Origin: Rhodospirillales bacterium | Lineage (GTDB): Bacteria; Pseudomonadota; Alphaproteobacteria; Acetobacterales; Acetobacteraceae | Length of the DNA: 5,187 nucleotides | Assembly: GCA_025352915.1 (NCBI GenBank) | Contig: JANXSA010000403.1 | Span: 1 to 5,187, forward strand | Direction of reading: 5' to 3' | Shown here: positions 5,180-5,187 of the stretch, one piece after another | How positions within the stretch are numbered: the first letter of the stretch is position 1 | How the letters are laid out: the number at the start of each line of letters is the position of its first letter | The notes under the pieces: generated by a model | Database searches by the model: none | The model's input: only the letters and a program-made list of their open reading frames with translations | What the model was told of the DNA's origin: nothing | Program-made: the position numbers and the translations under genes

Positions 5180-5187
5180 CCTTCCCT

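Overview
This is a high-GC bacterial window whose codons mostly end in C or G. The gene content (amidase with an AtzG-like small partner, DUF1028 protein, D-2-hydroxyacid dehydrogenase, PAL-like NHL protein) and the chain of GC-rich hairpins at the right end suggest an alphaproteobacterium, perhaps Acetobacteraceae. That placement is inference from content, not a measured assignment. The region looks like chromosomal accessory catabolism. I see no phage genes, transposase, CRISPR array, tRNA or rRNA.

Left block (1-1960, all minus strand, transcribed right to left). A probable operon runs DUF1028 protein (1280-1960), AtzG-like small protein (1022-1222), amidase (from 1020 leftward). The small gene and the amidase are one base apart. 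The amidase carries its complete Lys-Ser-Ser catalytic set but loses family likeness after residue 306 (about base 103). From there an unrelated coding-like sequence appears in a different minus-strand frame up to the window edge, so the gene looks broken or fused by a rearrangement, or the assembly is chimeric.

Spacer (1961-2362, about 400 bases). It has no conventional gene. It does hold a 23-codon hydrophobic ORF on the minus strand with a strong Shine-Dalgarno, an upstream match to the alphaproteobacterial general-stress (EcfG-type) promoter, two inverted repeats, and a GC-rich hairpin near a TTGACA box in front of the DUF1028 operon.

Middle block (2363-3868, minus strand). A two-CBS-domain protein lies upstream of a D-2-hydroxyacid dehydrogenase, 60 bases apart, probably co-transcribed. 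A hairpin just past the dehydrogenase stop may end the transcript.

Right block (3996-5187, plus strand). Divergent from the CBS gene is a cytoplasmic NHL beta-propeller protein that keeps the residues expected of peptidyl-alpha-hydroxyglycine alpha-amidating lyase (PAL). The intergenic region holds a perfect tandem 11-bp repeat. Three bases after the PAL-like gene starts a small lipoprotein gene whose frame is cut by a TAA right after the lipobox and then continues in frame for 32 codons. The window ends in a chain of mutually exclusive hairpins that looks like a dispersed repeat or terminator.

A speculative link joins the blocks. PAL chemistry releases an amide and glyoxylate, amidases hydrolyse amides, and many D-2-hydroxyacid dehydrogenases reduce glyoxylate. 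The enzymes could serve one scavenging route for N-acyl or peptide amides, but nothing in the sequence proves a shared substrate.
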